DNA from: UBA1181 sp045226255
GTDB lineage: Bacteria > Bacteroidota > Bacteroidia > Bacteroidales > Paludibacteraceae
DNA length: 64,000 bases
Assembly: GCA_045226255.1 (NCBI GenBank)
Contig: JBGVCG010000010.1
Span: forward strand, 62,001-126,000
Direction: 5' to 3'
Below the pieces are notes generated by a model. That model searched no databases, was not told where the DNA came from, and saw nothing but the letters and a program-made list of their open reading frames with translations. The translations under genes and the position numbers were made by a program. Below are positions 60,521 through 64,000 of the stretch, piece by piece. Numbering within the stretch: position 1 is the first letter of the stretch; every line of letters begins with the position of its first letter.

Positions 60521-61239
60521 CTAAACGTTAGAATTCGGTTTAACCCGAGTGATAATAAATTTGGGACTACAAAGTTGCAGTATTTTATCCTTTTTTCAAA
60601 ATATTTTGCGTTTCCACCTGTTAAAAACACTAAAAGTTTCGGATAAATCGATCGAAAAGCATCGATGAAACCGTCTATTTCATAGGTCATACCGTTCAAA
60701 ACACCCGAGGCGATCGCTTCCCGCGTGGTTCCTCCCGTCAAGGGGGATTCCTCCTCCTTCGTCACAAGGGGAAGCTTGCTGGTGAAGGCGTTCAGGGCCT
60801 TGAAGCGCATGTCCACCCCCATCGAGATGTTCCCGCCCACATAGTTGTTCTCCGAATTGACCACATCGTACGTGATGGCGGTGCCGGCGTCTATCACCAA
60901 CAGATTACGGTCGGGGCTCAAATAGTTGGCTCCGACACATACCGCAATACGGTCTTTCCCTAATGTTTTGGGGGTCTTGTATAGATTTCCGATGGGCAAC
61001 GGGGTGTTTTCGTCCAACTGCATGAACTTCCGCGAATTCTCCGTCAGCCATCGCACCAGCTCCGGGTCCGTCTCCACAACGGACGAGATGATGGAATTCT
61101 CCCAACCGAACTCCCGCTGGATCTTTCGGAGGGTCTCCACGCATAGGGTCTCATAACGTTCCGAACAGGTCATCACACCGTCGTCGTAAAGGCTCACCTT
61201 GCTGGAGGAATTTCCTTGGTCTATGATTAAATTTTTCAT
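60517..61239 (-). CDS. coaX: Type III pantothenate kinase CoaX
   Basis: Phosphorylates pantothenate as the first step of CoA synthesis; type III enzymes require a monovalent cation and are not CoA-inhibited. The 240-residue ASKHA-fold protein shows IIDQGNSSSKVSLYD (phosphate 1), LLVIDAGTAITYDVV (phosphate 2), GGNISMGVDMRFKALNAFTSKLP and LTGGNAKYF (adenosine). It is the first gene of the coaX-OMP-TPR-lptC run, overlapping the OMP gene by 4 bp. The 61240-61344 spacer carries only a short AT-rich tract (AATTCATAATTCAAAATT) and no gene. Confidence 0.95.
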   Translation of the reverse strand: MKNLIIDQGNSSSKVSLYDDGVMTCSERYETLCVETLRKIQREFGWENSIISSVVETDPELVRWLTENSRKFMQLDENTPLPIGNLYKTPKTLGKDRIAVCVGANYLSPDRNLLVIDAGTAITYDVVNSENNYVGGNISMGVDMRFKALNAFTSKLPLVTKEEESPLTGGTTREAIASGVLNGMTYEIDGFIDAFRSIYPKLLVFLTGGNAKYFEKRIKYCNFVVPNLLSLGLNRILTFR

Positions 61240-61344
61240 GTTTATCTTTTTTCACACAGAGTTTTACACTCCTGCCTATGTTATACCGTTCCTCGAGGTT
61301 TACGGATCGATCATTCCTCTTAATTCATAATTCAAAATTATCCC

Positions 61345-64000
61345 CTATTCTCGCTCAATGACCTGCGACGGTTTCGTGCCGAAGTACTCCCTGAACCTGC
61401 GGCTGAAATAGGCAGGGTCGCTGAAGCCTACATTATAGGCCACATCGCTGATCTGCGTTTCGCTATCGGCGTTCTTCAACTGCCTCATCGCCTCGTTCAG
61501 CCTGAACTCGTTGAGGATCTCAAGCGGGGTCTTGCCGATGATGGAGTTGGTGCGGCGCGTCAGGGTGGACTTGCTAAGGAACATATCCTGCGCAAGGTCT
61601 TCTATGGTGATGTCGCTCTCCGTGTAACGCTTCTCGATGACCTCGAGGAATTGCTTCACGAACGGATTGACCTTCTTCGGCCTCTTCTCCTCCTCGGATT
61701 GTTCCTCCTCCACAGTCTGTCCCCTTCTCTCCTCCATTATCTGATTGAGGATGTACTGCTGTTGCTTCTGCCTCATTTTGAGGATATTGCATACTTTGAG
61801 TAACAACTCTTCCGGTCTGAATGGCTTCGGAATATAATCCACCGCCCCACTCTTCAGTCCGATGAGACGATCGGAGTCCTCGTTCCTTGCGGAGAGGAAA
61901 AGCAACGGTATATGCTCCGTCTCCACCGATTGCTCGATGATCCGGCTCATCTCGATACCGTTCATGACTGGCATCTCCACGTCGCTGAGGATGATGTCCG
62001 GCTTCTTCTGCTCGATGATCTCCAGCGCCTCTTTACCGTTGCTGGCGGTGAGGACATTCAGGTAAGAGGAGAGCAACGTCTTCACGTTCTCGCAGATGAG
62101 CGGGTTGTCGTCTATGACGATGGCCGTGTTGCCCGTGAGGATGGAGTAATCCTCGACGGACTTAGGTTCATCCATCTTATACGCCTCCTTGATCTCCACC
62201 TTACGTTCCGACGCAGGGAGAGTGATGGTGATGATGGTTCCCAAGCCCTGCTTGCTCTCCACATCCATGGAACCGTTGTTACGCAGGATATAATTGCGGC
62301 AGATACGGTATCCCAAACCGTTTCCTTCCTCGTTGTTCGTGCCCTGCGTGGAGACGGTGGACTCGCCCGCCTGCAACCGTTTCACCTGTTCGTCGGACAT
62401 TCCGACACCATTGTCCTTCACGGCTATCTTGACGGTCTTATTGTCCATCCACGACAAGATGGATATGCTGCCTCCCTCCGGCGTGAACTTGATCGCATTG
62501 CCCAACAGATTACGGATAACAGCCTCCAGCATACGTGGGTCGGCGAAGGCGAAATGGGTCAGGCGGATATCGGTCGTGAGCAATATGCGTTTCTTCCCCA
62601 TGACATTGGAGAGGAGAAGCGTCACATTACGAATAACGGACTGCACATCCACATCCGACGGATGGCAGGTGATGTCTTCCTTCTTGGACTGCGCCCAATC
62701 AAGAATCTTCAGCATCTCGTTCTGCAATGCCTTGGCGGAGTCATACGTGCTATTGGTGATGCGCTGGCGATCCTGCTCATTAAGCGTACCCGCATCGCTG
62801 GAAAGGTTCTCCAATGCGCCGACGATGGCGAACATAGGGTTCTTCAGGTCGTGGGCCACAACAGAGATCAATCGGTCTTTGTCCGTAAGTGCCTCCTTCA
62901 ATTCGGAGGTACGCTCGTTCACCTTCTGCTCCAACTCCTTCTTCGCATGCATCAATCTTTTGATACGCAGGAGGATAATGCTTCCGACGATAAGGGTGAT
63001 GACAAGGGCGGACAGCGCCTTGAACCACCAAGTCTCCCACCAAGGAGGCAAAACCTTTATGGAGAGCGTGATCTGTCTCGGCTGGCACTCCTTGTTGTTT
63101 CGGAACGCCTCTATGGTCAGTGTATAGTCGCCCACCGGCAAGTGGGAGAACTGCACGAATTTGTCTCCCGAGATCTCGCTCCACTCCTCCTTTAGGTTGC
63201 TGAGCTTATAGCGGTACTGGATAGGGTCGAACTCTGAATAATCGACCGCGTCGAAGTGCACGGTGATGTCCGTCTGGTCATGCTCCAAGGTCAGTTTACC
63301 CTCCCAAAGGTTGTGGTCCTTCAACGGTCCATCGCCCCGCTTCACCTTATTGTTGCCTATATATAAGTCTGAGAAGGCGAGGTAAGGAATGTCTGTGTCC
63401 ATGACAAGGTGCGCAGGGTCCAGTGTGACGAAACCGTCGTTCGTGCCGAAGTGGATCCTTCCCTTGCTGTCCTTGAAGCCGCTCCTGAAGATGAAATAGT
63501 GCAGGGCGATATTGTTTCGGCTATCGGTCAATAACCTGCAGGTCCGCTTTTTGGTGTCGATCCGTGCGATACCGTTGTCGCCCGCCGCCCAGAGGATTCC
63601 GTCATCGTCCGCCTGAATGCTATGGTAATTGCTGACCGGCACATAACTGGAGAGTTCGCACACGTTTTGTCCCGCCTTCACCTCAAAGAAACCCTTGTTG
63701 GAGGTGACATAGAAATTACCCTCTCCGTCACACGCACCATCCGCCAAGCTGAGGGTGGCGAAGCGTTGCGGGTCTAACCCCCTGACAGGGATGAGGTCGC
63801 ATTGTCCGTCACGCAGTCTCCATAGCGAGGTGGTGGTCAACACCCATGTGGTATGTTTGTCCGCATCGATGGCCTTGAACACCCATTTGTCCGGCTCCGT
63901 GGTATCATTCTTTATGATGACCTTTTCCCAGGCCTTCTCACCCTCTTTTTTGTAGAGACCGTCACCTGCGGAGCAAGCATAGAGGTTCTCTCCGTACTGG
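61345..64000 (-). CDS. Hybrid two-component system regulator (HTCS), 5' end outside window
   Basis: The frame stays open to the window edge; a GTG at 63882 is not a real start because coding continues upstream (YGENLYACSAGDGLYKK). The visible 885 residues hold, in order: propeller repeats of the periplasmic sensor (GNFYVTSNKGFFEV, DDGILWAAGDNGIARI), a Y_Y_Y domain, one membrane helix (ALSALVITLIVGSIILL), HisKA with VVAHDLKNPMFA (phospho-His), HATPase (RNLLGNAIKF, DNGVGMSD, GNGLGYRIC), a receiver (IVIDDNPLI, LSDVEMPVMNG, KPF) and an AraC-type HTH (IEDLAQDMFLSKSTLTRRTN; ISDVAYNVGFSDPAYFSRRF). HTCS proteins sense glycan fragments and activate polysaccharide-utilisation loci. None is in the window, so the target lies beyond the edge or elsewhere. 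Confidence 0.95.
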   Translation of the reverse strand, partial: QYGENLYACSAGDGLYKKEGEKAWEKVIIKNDTTEPDKWVFKAIDADKHTTWVLTTTSLWRLRDGQCDLIPVRGLDPQRFATLSLADGACDGEGNFYVTSNKGFFEVKAGQNVCELSSYVPVSNYHSIQADDDGILWAAGDNGIARIDTKKRTCRLLTDSRNNIALHYFIFRSGFKDSKGRIHFGTNDGFVTLDPAHLVMDTDIPYLAFSDLYIGNNKVKRGDGPLKDHNLWEGKLTLEHDQTDITVHFDAVDYSEFDPIQYRYKLSNLKEEWSEISGDKFVQFSHLPVGDYTLTIEAFRNNKECQPRQITLSIKVLPPWWETWWFKALSALVITLIVGSIILLRIKRLMHAKKELEQKVNERTSELKEALTDKDRLISVVAHDLKNPMFAIVGALENLSSDAGTLNEQDRQRITNSTYDSAKALQNEMLKILDWAQSKKEDITCHPSDVDVQSVIRNVTLLLSNVMGKKRILLTTDIRLTHFAFADPRMLEAVIRNLLGNAIKFTPEGGSISILSWMDNKTVKIAVKDNGVGMSDEQVKRLQAGESTVSTQGTNNEEGNGLGYRICRNYILRNNGSMDVESKQGLGTIITITLPASERKVEIKEAYKMDEPKSVEDYSILTGNTAIVIDDNPLICENVKTLLSSYLNVLTASNGKEALEIIEQKKPDIILSDVEMPVMNGIEMSRIIEQSVETEHIPLLFLSARNEDSDRLIGLKSGAVDYIPKPFRPEELLLKVCNILKMRQKQQQYILNQIMEERRGQTVEEEQSEEEKRPKKVNPFVKQFLEVIEKRYTESDITIEDLAQDMFLSKSTLTRRTNSIIGKTPLEILNEFRLNEAMRQLKNADSETQISDVAYNVGFSDPAYFSRRFREYFGTKPSQVIERE

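Noticed and set aside
63880..63882. GTG start of the HTCS gene
   Set aside because: The same frame continues open and propeller-like to the window edge, so the gene is truncated by the window.

Overview
The window reads as a chromosomal segment of a Bacteroidota bacterium, order Bacteroidales. Family markers support this: DUF4846, DUF4783, DUF4837, DUF5683 and DUF5074 proteins, a hybrid two-component (HTCS) regulator, type IX secretion (T9SS) signals of both type A and type B, and a PorP/SprF protein. Promoters match the Bacteroidetes -7 consensus TAnnTTTG and there is little Shine-Dalgarno. T9SS cargo makes a Porphyromonas/Paludibacter/Prevotella-like lineage more likely than Bacteroides proper, but I cannot name a genus. 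All calls are by reading; no database search was run.

Layout. 1-4.2 kb: end of a DUF4846 gene, then a minus-strand operon DUF4783-nadC-nuclease lipoprotein-fabD, and divergent rlmH. 4.2-5.4 kb: a repeat patch and a LytTR membrane regulator. 5.6-8.9 kb: fabH-fabK-fabF, the initiation, reduction and elongation steps of fatty acid synthesis. 9-11.6 kb: a secreted M6 metalloprotease with a T9SS tail. 11.7-14 kb: argS and HU. 14.2-18.9 kb: two rhomboid proteases, an EEP-fold hydrolase and a TonB-dependent receptor in one overlapping run. 19-23 kb: a secreted beta-helix (Cthe_2159/DUF4353-like) protein and a DUF5074 beta-propeller lipoprotein. 23.2-30 kb: uvrA, parA-parB, a DUF5683 protein and an MltD-like lytic transglycosylase. 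30.2-37 kb: a complete trpEGDCFBA operon preceded by an attenuator with a 25-residue leader peptide carrying tandem Trp codons. 37-39.6 kb: a C10 cysteine protease lipoprotein and an outer-membrane barrel. 39.7-43.3 kb: a Dna2-like nuclease-helicase. 43.3-46.3 kb: an AT-rich accessory island with a strongly structured orphan RNA, an internally deleted IS4-type element, a small exported protein of unknown function and a second IS fragment in the opposite orientation. 46.3-51.8 kb: a CapA-like protein, then a T9SS type B cargo protein with 33 exact 45-nt repeats and its PorP/SprF partner. 51.8-61.2 kb: minus-strand housekeeping genes pdxA, DUF4837, rlmN, ppiD-like, lptC, a TPR protein, an OMP and coaX. 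61.3-64 kb: an HTCS regulator cut by the window edge.

The most unusual material is between 43.3 and 46.3 kb: the orphan RNA (promoter 43537, 19-bp closing helix, intrinsic terminator 43848-43868) and the IS-bracketed cargo gene. Other points of interest are the trp attenuator, the repeat-built T9SS adhesin next to its PorP partner, and a dispersed GC-hairpin repeat family whose two tandem copies at 4.2-4.55 kb have different but self-complementary arms.
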